From Lachnospiraceae bacterium (GTDB lineage: Bacteria; Bacillota; Clostridia; Lachnospirales; Lachnospiraceae), in contig JALENY010000010.1 of NCBI GenBank assembly GCA_022767285.1, positions 124,001-188,000 on the forward strand: 64,000 bases of DNA. The letters run 5' to 3'. The notes under the pieces are model-generated. The model was not told where the DNA came from. It did not search any database and was given only the letters and a program-made list of their open reading frames with translations. Of the stretch, positions 36,348-44,820 are shown one piece after another (position 1 is the stretch's first letter; every line of letters starts with the position of its first letter). The translations under genes were made by a program, and so were the position numbers.

Positions 36348-38972
36348 ATGAAGAAAAAAACGAAAAAGCATCAACGATTTTTAGCATTGGTTTTGTGCAT
36401 TATTATCGCCCTTACATGTTCTGCAATGGTTTATGCAGAAACGCCTGCCGATAAATCGTCTGATAATGCAAATGCCTCAGGAGACGTTAAGCCTGAAACC
36501 AGAGAAATAAATGAAGAAGAGACAAAGCATGCAAAAGAGCTTGGTCAGAACGTTAATGAAACACCTAAAGTACAAGCACCTGTTAAGGCCGGATATGAAT
36601 ACATTGATATCTCTTCCGGGTCGATGGTATCGGGAAGATCTGTTGATCTATTCAGAAAACTGCTGCAGACAAAGATCAAAAATGTAGGAAAGGATATTGT
36701 CAATAGTGTCTGGGTGCCTGCAGCTAAGGCAGCCTTACTCAGCAGTGGTTCTTACTATAAAGTAAACGGAAGCTTTGCGCCTCATACCTTTGATCAAAGC
36801 TTTGAAAAGTTCACAAATAAAGGTGATAGCAACAAATACGCCGGCAGCATTCATTTTTCAAACATGACAGGCATGGAACTGAAAACAACAACCAGTTTTG
36901 AGAATGTTGCAGCCACTATGATCGAAGAATTAAAAGGAGATGCAGCTAAAAATATTTACAAAGGATTGAAGGGCGATAAGAAGGCATATGATGTCTTATA
37001 CGATAAAGTGGATCTTGGATCGCTTAAAGACTACAAAGGAGATATCCTTTTCCTTACCTTTACTCAGACAGTATCCCAAGGCAGTACGGGAAATGGCAAT
37101 ATGGGAAAATTCTACGATTCTTTCGGAATCTGTTTTTATGATTTTGAACTGCACCCTGTAGCAGAAAAATTGAGTACGAATGAAAACAGCGAAGCCAGCA
37201 CATATTTAAATTTCATTGATGAAACACAAAAGATTACCTCACGAAATGTAAATCAGACAAGCGAGGAAATAGGCTATAGTATCACTAAGACGGATTCAAC
37301 CAGCAATACGACTTCAAATACTGTATCATCTACTGAAACCTATGATTTTACAGAGGGCACAAATATTTCATATTCGCATAACTTTGATGTATTTGAAGGC
37401 GTTGCTGCATTTAAAGATCAGATTACTGTTTCTATGAATCTGTCCTTTCATCAAAGCAATTCAAAAACAAAGTCAAATACCACAGGAACAAATGTTCAGT
37501 CAAGCAAGTCACAGACGATTACAGGAAAACTTCCGCCTGCGACACAGGTTTATGTTACACAAAGCACAGCTACCGCAGAGGCAGCTATTGCATACTCATG
37601 TCCGGTTGAATTCAGATATAAGGTGGCTGTGCTCAGTATCTGCGGTGATTATGGCGGAACACTTCCATACAGGACTGTAAAATCAAAGTATGCAGGTATT
37701 GTAAGGATCTTTGGAGATACAGGATCTTACTATGCAGGAGATGCGCTCTCAGAAATTGAAGACCTGTATAAAAATCCTAACAACGATCCTGCTGTTCATC
37801 ATCTGGTTTGGGAAAAAGACTATAAGCCTAATACTGATGCATTAAACAAATACAGATATTATTCCGGAATCGGCGGTATTATGACCTATGACCTGACAGT
37901 AAATTCAAGTACCGTATCACCGATCACACCGGCATATCCGCTCAAGGGCACAGAAGTTGATGTAGCAAAAACAGTCTATTCGATCAATCTGTGTGAAGAG
38001 CATCCTGTTGATAACAGCTTAAATCTTTCTGTAATCGATGTAAATGGCTTCGCTTATGACAGTTATAATCAAAAGGTAGACTATTATGGTTTTGACAGAA
38101 AGAACGGTTCCTGGAAATTATGTGATGAAAGCGGAAATGTTATAACAAGCAGCAAATTAGCAGAGGTTAAAAAAGATATCACAGGAACAACTTATCTGGA
38201 AGCTAAGGCAGAGGGTACCGTATATCTGAAATATGAGATCAACGATAAAGTATTTCTCAAGGATCCTTCTGATTCTTCAAAGGGATACCTTAGTGCAAAA
38301 GATATTAAGGAAAACGCAATTGTTAAGGTTGTGATAAAAGATTCCGGTAAGCCATCCGGACTCAATTTGGATGCCAATAGTGCCCCTGAAGCAAGAATTG
38401 ACAGCGAAACGAATAAAGCCGTTATCGATCTTAACACGGTCGATGGCTTAGATGTTACGGCTTATAATTCACAGGGTAAAGCGATGAAATCGATTCCGTC
38501 ATATACATGGGAACTTGCAAAGGACTATGATACCTGTACATTGACGGAAGAAGGAATATTTACTGCGACAAAAGCCGGAGAATACAGTATTTTAGTTGAT
38601 TACCACGATGTGAAATCACGCGCTGTTACGATAAAGATCGAAGAAGCATCAGTTCCTGTTTCTATCGAGATAAAGGATACCTCAGATGCTAACTCTCCGC
38701 TTCAAAATCTGAAGAAAAATGCATATGCGGATGAGGTTTATAATTTGTTCTCTGAGAATTCACCCGTTGTATTTTGCGTAACGGATCAGTACGGTGAAAC
38801 AAGAGAAATGACCGATTCTGAAAAGATGGATTTGGGATGGTTCTATGAAGGCAAAGAAGGAGGTATCTATATAAATGCCGGAGAACTCTATACATATGAG
38901 CCGGGAGAATATCAAGTCTATGTTCTCTATGGTGATATCAAATCAAACATGGTCGATTTGACCGTGAAATAA
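36348..38972 (+). CDS. Secreted aerolysin-like beta-pore-forming protein with Ig-like tail (putative)
   Basis: Exported protein of 874 residues with a clear signal peptide (cut after about residue 30, MVYA|ETPA). Residues about 40-290 form a unique N-terminal region. Residues about 297-427 resemble aerolysin/ETX-MTX2 pore modules. They have Ser/Thr-rich alternating strands, a more hydrophobic hairpin centre (VFEGVAAFKDQITVSMNL), a second Ser/Thr strand, then the hallmark GKLPPATQVYVTQ turn and a closing beta strand. The last ~210 residues contain two Ig-like domains (about 664-764 and 767-874). By eye the gene is more AT-rich than its neighbours and stands alone between thiN and ychF, which suggests later acquisition. 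The fold is inferred from pattern, not from a search; an adhesin is the main alternative. Confidence 0.55.
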   Translation: MKKKTKKHQRFLALVLCIIIALTCSAMVYAETPADKSSDNANASGDVKPETREINEEETKHAKELGQNVNETPKVQAPVKAGYEYIDISSGSMVSGRSVDLFRKLLQTKIKNVGKDIVNSVWVPAAKAALLSSGSYYKVNGSFAPHTFDQSFEKFTNKGDSNKYAGSIHFSNMTGMELKTTTSFENVAATMIEELKGDAAKNIYKGLKGDKKAYDVLYDKVDLGSLKDYKGDILFLTFTQTVSQGSTGNGNMGKFYDSFGICFYDFELHPVAEKLSTNENSEASTYLNFIDETQKITSRNVNQTSEEIGYSITKTDSTSNTTSNTVSSTETYDFTEGTNISYSHNFDVFEGVAAFKDQITVSMNLSFHQSNSKTKSNTTGTNVQSSKSQTITGKLPPATQVYVTQSTATAEAAIAYSCPVEFRYKVAVLSICGDYGGTLPYRTVKSKYAGIVRIFGDTGSYYAGDALSEIEDLYKNPNNDPAVHHLVWEKDYKPNTDALNKYRYYSGIGGIMTYDLTVNSSTVSPITPAYPLKGTEVDVAKTVYSINLCEEHPVDNSLNLSVIDVNGFAYDSYNQKVDYYGFDRKNGSWKLCDESGNVITSSKLAEVKKDITGTTYLEAKAEGTVYLKYEINDKVFLKDPSDSSKGYLSAKDIKENAIVKVVIKDSGKPSGLNLDANSAPEARIDSETNKAVIDLNTVDGLDVTAYNSQGKAMKSIPSYTWELAKDYDTCTLTEEGIFTATKAGEYSILVDYHDVKSRAVTIKIEEASVPVSIEIKDTSDANSPLQNLKKNAYADEVYNLFSENSPVVFCVTDQYGETREMTDSEKMDLGWFYEGKEGGIYINAGELYTYEPGEYQVYVLYGDIKSNMVDLTVK

Positions 38973-39021
38973 TACAAATGCAAACATGAAAGCTATAAAA
39001 ATGAGAAAATAAGGAGTAAGT

Positions 39022-40119
39022 ATGAAGTTAGGTATCGTAGGTCTTCCCAATGTGGGAAAAAGTACCTTGTTTAATTCTCTGACGAAGGCAGGTGCAGAAT
39101 CTGCCAATTATCCGTTCTGTACGATTGATCCGAATGTGGGAATTGTACCGGTTCCGGATGAGCGTCTGAAACTGCTGGGTGATTTTTATCATTCGAAAAA
39201 AGTTACCCCGGCTGTGATTGAGTTTGTGGATATTGCAGGTCTGGTAAAAGGTGCATCGAAGGGAGAAGGTCTGGGAAATCAGTTTCTGGCTAACATCCGT
39301 GAGGTAGATGCGATTGTGCATGTGGTACGCTGCTTTGAAGATTCCAATGTTATCCATGTGGATGGAAGTATTGATCCGGTGAGAGATATCGAAACCATCA
39401 ATCTGGAATTGATTTTCTCGGATCTTGAGATTTTGGAGAGAAGAATTGCCAAGACGACAAAGGCAGCGCGCATGGATAAGACAGCAGCGAAAGAGCTTGA
39501 GTTCCTTCAGAAAATAAAAGAACATCTGGAAGACGGAAAACCGGCAAAGACCATGGAAGTTGACGGGGAAGACGAAACGGTCTGGATGAACGGTTATAAT
39601 CTTTTGACCCGCAAACCGGTCATTTTTGCGGCAAATGTTGCGGAAGAGGACCTGGAAAGCGACGGCGCCGACAATGAACATGTCCAGCGTGTAAAAGAAT
39701 TTGCAGAAGAACAGGGGAGTGAAGTGTTTGTCATCTGCGCTCAGATCGAGCAGGAGATTGCAGAACTGGATGAGGACGAGAAAAAAGAATTTCTGGAAGA
39801 CCTCGGAATTACCGAGTCCGGTCTGGAAAAACTGATCGCAGCAAGTTATCGTATTTTAGGTCTTCAGAGTTTTCTGACTTCCGGTGAGGATGAGACGAGA
39901 GCTTGGACTATCCCGATCGGGTGTAAGGCACCTCAGGCTGCCGGAAAAATCCATTCCGATTTCGAACGTGGCTTCATTAAAGCAGAAGTGGTAAATTATC
40001 AGGATCTTCTGGACTGTGGTTCCTATGCAGGTGCAAGAGAGAAAGGTCTGGTCCGTATGGAAGGCAAAGAATATGTGGTACGAGATGGAGATGTAATACT
40101 CTTCCGGTTTAATGTATAA
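39022..40119 (+). CDS. ychF: Redox-regulated ATPase YchF/OLA1
   Basis: Conserved P-loop ATPase of the Obg-like family, 365 residues. G1 is [11 protein letters not shown] and G3 is [11 protein letters not shown] coiled-coil insert falls near residues 130-175, and the C-terminal TGS/DUF933 domain ends in the canonical [16 protein letters not shown]. It binds ribosomes and acts in stress control in other bacteria. AAGGAG lies 7 bp before the start. No strong terminator follows; the next 205 bp hold a dyad at 40164-40185. Confidence 0.95.
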   Translation: MKLGIVGLPNVGKSTLFNSLTKAGAESANYPFCTIDPNVGIVPVPDERLKLLGDFYHSKKVTPAVIEFVDIAGLVKGASKGEGLGNQFLANIREVDAIVHVVRCFEDSNVIHVDGSIDPVRDIETINLELIFSDLEILERRIAKTTKAARMDKTAAKELEFLQKIKEHLEDGKPAKTMEVDGEDETVWMNGYNLLTRKPVIFAANVAEEDLESDGADNEHVQRVKEFAEEQGSEVFVICAQIEQEIAELDEDEKKEFLEDLGITESGLEKLIAASYRILGLQSFLTSGEDETRAWTIPIGCKAPQAAGKIHSDFERGFIKAEVVNYQDLLDCGSYAGAREKGLVRMEGKEYVVRDGDVILFRFNV

Positions 40120-40163
40120 GGTTTGAGATTTGCGCAGGCACAACGCTCAGAATCGCCTGTAAG

Positions 40164-40185
40164 CCGGTTTTGACACCGAAACCGG
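40164..40185. repeat. Inverted repeat before the Spo0E-like gene
   Basis: Arms CCGGTTT and AAACCGG with an 8-bp spacer, perfect over 7 bp. The gap from 40120 to 40324 otherwise shows only a weak CAGGC/GCCTG hairpin near 40137-40160. Possible operator for the small sporulation gene. Confidence 0.35.
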
Positions 40186-40324
40186 TATAATCAAGGAATA
40201 CGGAATCCCGGCTATGAACGCATAAATCAATCGAAAATACAAATGATATATGTGAGAAGCACATCCGCGATTTGTGAAAAAGTGGTGGGAGAATACACCC
40301 GCAAAAGATAATAAAAGGAGTACC

Positions 40325-40486
40325 ATGGATAAAAGGGAGTTACTGAAAGAAAAGATTGAAGTACTGCGAGGTCAGTTGAATCAGGTGATTCAGGATGGCC
40401 TGCCGGACGAAATTATCTATGAAAAAAGCGTCAGCCTGGACAGGCTGATCGAGCAATATCTAGATATTGTGGAGCAAAATCAGTAG
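40325..40486 (+). CDS. Spo0E-like aspartyl-phosphate phosphatase
   Basis: Small protein of 53 residues with two predicted helices and the family motif SVSLDRLI (SxxLDxLI). Spo0E-type proteins dephosphorylate Spo0A~P and so delay sporulation. AAGGAG lies 4 bp before the ATG. A perfect 15-bp terminator follows, so it is monocistronic or ends the ychF transcript. Its presence supports a spore-forming host. Confidence 0.85.
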   Translation: MDKRELLKEKIEVLRGQLNQVIQDGLPDEIIYEKSVSLDRLIEQYLDIVEQNQ

Positions 40487-40502
40487 GGTACAAAATATAA
40501 AC

Positions 40503-40540
40503 AGAGCAGAAAAGTGGCCACTTTTCTGCTCTATTTTTTT
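40503..40540 (+). terminator. Strong intrinsic terminator before the dcw cluster
   Basis: Perfect 15-bp inverted repeat with arms AGAGCAGAAAAGTGG and CCACTTTTCTGCTCT and no loop bases between them, followed by ATTTTTTT. It isolates the mraZ promoter from upstream transcription. Confidence 0.93.
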
Positions 40541-40556
40541 GTGAAAATCCTTGCAT

Positions 40557-40584
40557 TTGACCGGAAAAAAGGTTACTATATAAA
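40557..40584 (+). promoter_or_regulatory. mraZ (dcw cluster) promoter
   Basis: TTGACC (40557-40562), 16-bp spacer, TATAAA (40579-40584). The MraZ boxes begin 6 bp after the -10, so a bound repressor would cover the transcription start. Confidence 0.7.
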
Positions 40585-40589
40585 TACAA

Positions 40590-40634
40590 GTGGTGGAAAG
40601 TGGTTGTTCGTGGTTCGAAGTGGGGAAAAAGTGG
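40590..40634 (+). promoter_or_regulatory. MraZ operator: five GTGG boxes
   Basis: GTGG occurs at 40590, 40600, 40610, 40620 and 40631, so spacings are 10, 10, 10 and 11 bp, about one helical turn. MraZ binds such repeated boxes in front of its own gene in other bacteria. The position just after the -10 fits autorepression of the whole cluster. Confidence 0.85.
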
Positions 40635-40703
40635 CGCTCTGCGGAAGAATCACTCAAAAGCGGTTTGGGGAAGCCGCGAAGATACTAAAGGGGATTATCG
40701 CGT

Positions 40704-41135
40704 ATGTTCATGGGAGAACACAGTCATACAATCGATGCAAAAGGCCGATTGATCATACCGGCCAAGTTCCGTGAAGAACTGGGCGAAAAGTTTGTGATCA
40801 CTCAGGGCATGGACCATTGTCTGACCATCTACCCCATGGCAGAATGGGAGAAATTCCTTCAGCAGTTAAGCCAGCTTCCACTTGCAAACAAAGAAACCAG
40901 AATCTTTAGACGTTTTTTCACCGCCAAAGCGGATACATGCGAACTGGACAAGCAGGGGAGAATCCTTGTGCCGGCAGGCTTAAGAGATTATGCGGGTCTG
41001 GAAAAGGATGTAGTCTTAACTGGCAACATCAGTAACATTGAAGTTTGGAGCAAAGACAGATGGGATGACATCGGCGCTTACGATGATATGGACTCCATTG
41101 CAGAAAAAATGCAGGAGATGGGTATCACGATTTAA
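40704..41135 (+). CDS. mraZ: Transcriptional regulator MraZ
   Basis: DNA-binding protein of 143 residues with two AbrB-like SpoVT/MraZ domains. The first has HTIDAKGRLIIPAKFR and the second ELDKQGRILVPAGLR. It forms ring-shaped oligomers that bind tandem GTGG boxes, present at 40590-40634. First gene of the dcw cluster and probably its autorepressor. Confidence 0.95.
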   Translation: MFMGEHSHTIDAKGRLIIPAKFREELGEKFVITQGMDHCLTIYPMAEWEKFLQQLSQLPLANKETRIFRRFFTAKADTCELDKQGRILVPAGLRDYAGLEKDVVLTGNISNIEVWSKDRWDDIGAYDDMDSIAEKMQEMGITI

Positions 41136-41189
41136 CAAAACCGGTCTTTTGAGATTTTGTTGCGCGGTAGATTCTTATGGAGAGTCAGG

Positions 41190-42137
41190 ATGGAATTTGT
41201 ACACAAATCAGTTTTACTAGAAGAAACGATCGGAAATCTAGAGATTAAACCGGATGGCATCTATGTAGATGGTACTCTGGGTGGCGGTGGGCATGCCCTG
41301 GAGGTATGCAAAAGATTATCAGCCACTGGGAAGTTCATCGGTATCGATCAGGATGACGCAGCCATACAGGCAGCTGGGGAGCGCCTGGCAGCGTATGCAG
41401 ACAGGGTTACGATTGTGCGAAGCAATTACTGCAATATGATCGAGATACTGAAGGAAAAAGGGATTACAGGCGTTGACGGTATTGTATTGGATCTGGGAGT
41501 GTCCTCTTATCAGCTGGATACAGCGGAGCGCGGCTTTACTTATCGTGAGGAAGATGCACCGCTGGATATGCGGATGGACCGGAGGCAGAGCCTGACCGCA
41601 GGTGATATCGTAAACGGGTACAGCGAAAAGGATCTCTACCGGATCATTCGTGATTACGGGGAGGAAAAATTCGCCAAAAACATTGCAAAACACATTGTTC
41701 TGGCTAGGGCGGAAGCGCCGATCACCACAACTGGGGAGTTGATTGAGGTGATCAAGCGTGCGATCCCCATGAAAGCCAGAGCCACGGGGGGACATCCGGC
41801 AAAACGGACATTTCAGGCGATTCGCATTGAATTGAATCATGAATTGGATGTGCTGAGGGACTCTCTGGATGGAATGATCGAATTATTGAATGACGGAGGC
41901 AGAATCTGCATCATCACATTCCATTCTCTTGAAGACCGTATTGTCAAGACAATCTTCAAGAAAAATGAAGATCCCTGTACCTGTCCGAAAAACTTCCCGG
42001 TCTGCGTGTGCGGCAATGTGTCGAAGGGTAAGGTGATTACCCGGAAACCGATCCTGCCGGGTGAGCAGGAATTAGAAGAAAACAAGCGTTCCAAGAGTGC
42101 AAAGCTGCGCGTCTTTGAGCGCCATATCAGCAGGTAA
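41190..42137 (+). CDS. rsmH: 16S rRNA (cytosine-1402-N4)-methyltransferase RsmH
   Basis: SAM-dependent methyltransferase of 315 residues, formerly MraW. Motifs are [10 protein letters not shown] for SAM binding, [11 protein letters not shown], and [11 protein letters not shown] short Cys-containing loop ([13 protein letters not shown]) lies near the C-terminus. Start at 41190 follows GGAGAG; an upstream TTG reading is less likely. Second gene of the dcw cluster. Confidence 0.95.
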   Translation: MEFVHKSVLLEETIGNLEIKPDGIYVDGTLGGGGHALEVCKRLSATGKFIGIDQDDAAIQAAGERLAAYADRVTIVRSNYCNMIEILKEKGITGVDGIVLDLGVSSYQLDTAERGFTYREEDAPLDMRMDRRQSLTAGDIVNGYSEKDLYRIIRDYGEEKFAKNIAKHIVLARAEAPITTTGELIEVIKRAIPMKARATGGHPAKRTFQAIRIELNHELDVLRDSLDGMIELLNDGGRICIITFHSLEDRIVKTIFKKNEDPCTCPKNFPVCVCGNVSKGKVITRKPILPGEQELEENKRSKSAKLRVFERHISR

Positions 42138-42164
42138 GGGCAACTGAGTGCAGGAGAAACAAAA

Positions 42165-42659
42165 ATGGCATCAACAAGAAGGGTAAATTCCAGATCGGAT
42201 TATAGCAGAACAAAGGTATATGTAGACGGCAACACAGTGCGTAAGACAGCGGCAGTTCCGAACACACAGGTTCAGGAACGTTTAAAACAGCGTCAGGTGA
42301 GCCGTGAGATCAGCAGGAACCGAAAAAAAGCGCTCCAGATGGGGAAAGGCTATGTACTGTTTCTTGCGCTTGTTTCTATTGCGACACTTTTTATGTGTGT
42401 TCGCTTTATTCAGTTGCGTTCAACCGTAACGACCCAGATAAAAACACTGGCCAGCATGGAGTCTGAACTGAATCAGTTGACAGCAGAGAATGATGCATTG
42501 TATAATCAAACCGTTAATGATGTGGATTTGGAACACATCAAAGATGTTGCGATGAATCAGTTAGGCATGAATTATGCTACGGAAGATCAGATTATCTGGT
42601 ACAGTAACAATATGACCAACAGTTATGTTCGTCAGTATCAGGATGTGCCGGCAAAATAA
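42165..42659 (+). CDS. ftsL: FtsL-like septum protein
   Basis: Bitopic membrane protein of 164 residues. A basic cytoplasmic N-terminus of about 65 residues precedes one membrane helix (about 66-85). A leucine-zipper-like coiled coil follows (about 90-120), then a short extracellular tail. Sequence is poorly conserved in this family; the call rests on topology and position between rsmH and the pbpB gene. It probably bridges DivIB and the septal PBP. AGGAGA precedes the start. Confidence 0.8.
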   Translation: MASTRRVNSRSDYSRTKVYVDGNTVRKTAAVPNTQVQERLKQRQVSREISRNRKKALQMGKGYVLFLALVSIATLFMCVRFIQLRSTVTTQIKTLASMESELNQLTAENDALYNQTVNDVDLEHIKDVAMNQLGMNYATEDQIIWYSNNMTNSYVRQYQDVPAK

Positions 42660-42671
42660 CAGGTGATTTTT

Positions 42672-44726
42672 GTGAGCCAGAGGAATAATAGAAAAATCAG
42701 AAAGAAAAACAGAAAAAAAACAATACCAAAATTTAATAATACGATGAAAAAAAAGCTGGCAGGACTATTTGTAATAGTCGTGCTGGCTTTAGTTGGTTTA
42801 GCCATCCGAATCACGGTAATCAATGCAAGTGAAGGAGAACAGTACAGCAAACAGGTGCTTACCAGGTCCCAGCAGCAGTATGGCAGTACAACCATACCGT
42901 TCCGGCGAGGTGACATACTGGATGCAAACGGAACAGTACTGGCTACCAGCGAGAAGGTATACAACCTGATCCTGGACTGTAAGGTCGCAAACGATAAGGA
43001 GACTTACCGGGAGCCCACCGTGCGTGCTCTGGTGGATATTCTGGGGCAGGACGAAATAACCGTAACGGGATTGCTGGATGGAGAGGAAACAAAATCCAGC
43101 CAGTATCAGGTTCTTGCCAGGGGCCTTACCATCAAGGAAAAGAAAGCTTTTGAAGAGTATCTGGAAGGGACGGAAGAGGATCCGCTGACCGCTACAGAGG
43201 CGGGAGAAAGGGCATTGATCAAAGGTATTTGGTTTGAGGAAACCTATGAGCGAACCTATCCGCTGAATAGTGTAGCCTGTGATGTCCTGGGATTTACTTA
43301 TGATAAGAACGAGGCTGCCTGGGGATTGGAAGGATATTACAATAGTGTGCTGAATGGTGTGGATGGCCGTAAGTTCGGCTATTTTAATGATAATTCTGAA
43401 GTGGAACAGATGATCATCCAGCCGGTAGACGGCAATACGATCGTCACCACCATTGATGCGAACATCCAGCAGATCGTGGAAAAATATATTGCACAGCTGA
43501 ATGAAGAACTGTCCAATGGTCCCTATGGAAATGAGGGAGCGCAAAACATCGGCGTGATCGTCATGGATCCCAACAATGGAGAAGTGCTGGCTATGGGCAG
43601 CAACAATCCATATGATCTAAATAACCCGAGAGATCTGTCTGCTTTTTATACAGAAGAAGAGATTGCGGCTCTGAGTGAAGAGAAAAAACTGGAGATCTTA
43701 AACGGCATCTGGAAAAACTATTGTATTTCCGAGTCCTTCGAACCCGGTTCCACCGTCAAACCTGTTGTGATGGCGGCTGCACTGGAAGACGGTGTTCTGG
43801 ACGGCAGTGAGGAATATAACTGCCAGGGCGTTCTGAATGTTTCCGGAACCCCCATCAAATGCAATAATACAGAGGGACATGGGGTATTGACCCTGTCAGA
43901 TGTAATCAAACACTCCTGCAACGTCGGCATGATGGAAATTGCGGATAAAATGGGTGTGGAGGAGTTTATCAAATATCAGGATGTTTTTAATTTCGGATTA
44001 AAAACCGGTATTGATCTGTCCGGTGAGGCAAGTGGTATTCTCCATACCGAGGACACCATGAGTACTGTGGAGCTGGCAACCGGCTCGTTCGGGCAGGGCT
44101 TTACCTGTACCATGATACAGGAAGCGGCTGCTGTGTGTTCGGTTATCAACGGCGGATACTATTATCAGCCCCATCTGGTCAGTAAGATACTGGATTCCGA
44201 TGGCTCTGTAGTGAAAAATATCGAGCCTACACTGATGAAACAGACGGTTTCATCGGAAGTATCCGCGCTGATCCGCTCCTATATGGAAACGGTTGTACAG
44301 GAAAACGGTACCGGTGTTAATGCCAAAGTTGACGGATACAGCATGGGAGGAAAAACCGGAACTGCGCAGAAAATCCCGAGAGGAAATGGAAAATATCTGC
44401 TTTCTTTTGTGGGTTATGTGCCTGCTGACAATCCTGAAGTGCTGATCTATGTTGTGGTAGATGAACCGAATGCGGAAAATCAGGAACAGGGTAAGTATCC
44501 TCAGGGACTTGCAAAAAATATTCTGACCGATATCCTTCCTTATATGAATGTGTTTATGGACGAAGAGCAGAGCGGTACCGGAGACACATCGGATCCTGCT
44601 GACACGGTCAATGGACTCGCCGATGTAAATGTTCCGGAACCGGTTGACACCGAAGATCCCGTGGAAGGGGGAAATCGACTGGAAAGTGAAGGCCTGACCA
44701 ACGAAGAGGCCGGTATAGAAGAATAA
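42672..44726 (+). CDS. pbpB: Septal peptidoglycan transpeptidase (FtsI/PbpB type PBP2)
   Basis: Class B penicillin-binding protein of 684 residues. After a Lys-rich cytoplasmic start and a membrane anchor (about 28-50) comes the dimerisation/pedestal domain. The transpeptidase domain follows with SxxK (Ser360 in PGSTVK), SxN (SCN) and KTG (Lys561 in GKTGTAQK). A C-terminal acidic low-complexity tail lies outside. Start is GTG at 42672 behind AGGTGA; a GTG nine bases upstream is the alternative. Septal cross-linking is expected, with FtsL, DivIB and FtsW as partners. Confidence 0.92.
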   Translation: MSQRNNRKIRKKNRKKTIPKFNNTMKKKLAGLFVIVVLALVGLAIRITVINASEGEQYSKQVLTRSQQQYGSTTIPFRRGDILDANGTVLATSEKVYNLILDCKVANDKETYREPTVRALVDILGQDEITVTGLLDGEETKSSQYQVLARGLTIKEKKAFEEYLEGTEEDPLTATEAGERALIKGIWFEETYERTYPLNSVACDVLGFTYDKNEAAWGLEGYYNSVLNGVDGRKFGYFNDNSEVEQMIIQPVDGNTIVTTIDANIQQIVEKYIAQLNEELSNGPYGNEGAQNIGVIVMDPNNGEVLAMGSNNPYDLNNPRDLSAFYTEEEIAALSEEKKLEILNGIWKNYCISESFEPGSTVKPVVMAAALEDGVLDGSEEYNCQGVLNVSGTPIKCNNTEGHGVLTLSDVIKHSCNVGMMEIADKMGVEEFIKYQDVFNFGLKTGIDLSGEASGILHTEDTMSTVELATGSFGQGFTCTMIQEAAAVCSVINGGYYYQPHLVSKILDSDGSVVKNIEPTLMKQTVSSEVSALIRSYMETVVQENGTGVNAKVDGYSMGGKTGTAQKIPRGNGKYLLSFVGYVPADNPEVLIYVVVDEPNAENQEQGKYPQGLAKNILTDILPYMNVFMDEEQSGTGDTSDPADTVNGLADVNVPEPVDTEDPVEGGNRLESEGLTNEEAGIEE

Positions 44727-44769
44727 TCGCTTCCGCAGTTTTTGATTTGACATCAACAAAGAAGCATAA

Positions 44770-44820
44770 CCCCGTGAAAGCAGCCATAAATTATATGGAA
44801 GCTTGTCGCGGGGGATTTTT
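44770..44820 (+). promoter_or_regulatory. Hairpin overlapping the SpoVD-like ribosome site
   Basis: CCCCG (44770-44774) can pair with CGGGG (44809-44813), with inner stems AAGC/GCTT and CCAT/ATGG. The 3' arm contains the GGGGGA ribosome site, and ATTTTT follows right before the ATG at 44821. It could act as a terminator or hide the ribosome site. Confidence 0.5.

Noticed and set aside
36333-36350. Mini frame MRRIG just before the secreted protein start
   Set aside because: Five codons with stop overlapping the real ATG. Possible by chance and no sign of a leader-peptide mechanism.
40171-40191. TTGACA followed by TATAAT near 40170-40191
   Set aside because: The spacer is only about 10 bp, too short for a sigma-A promoter. 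The bases belong to the CCGGTTT/AAACCGG dyad.
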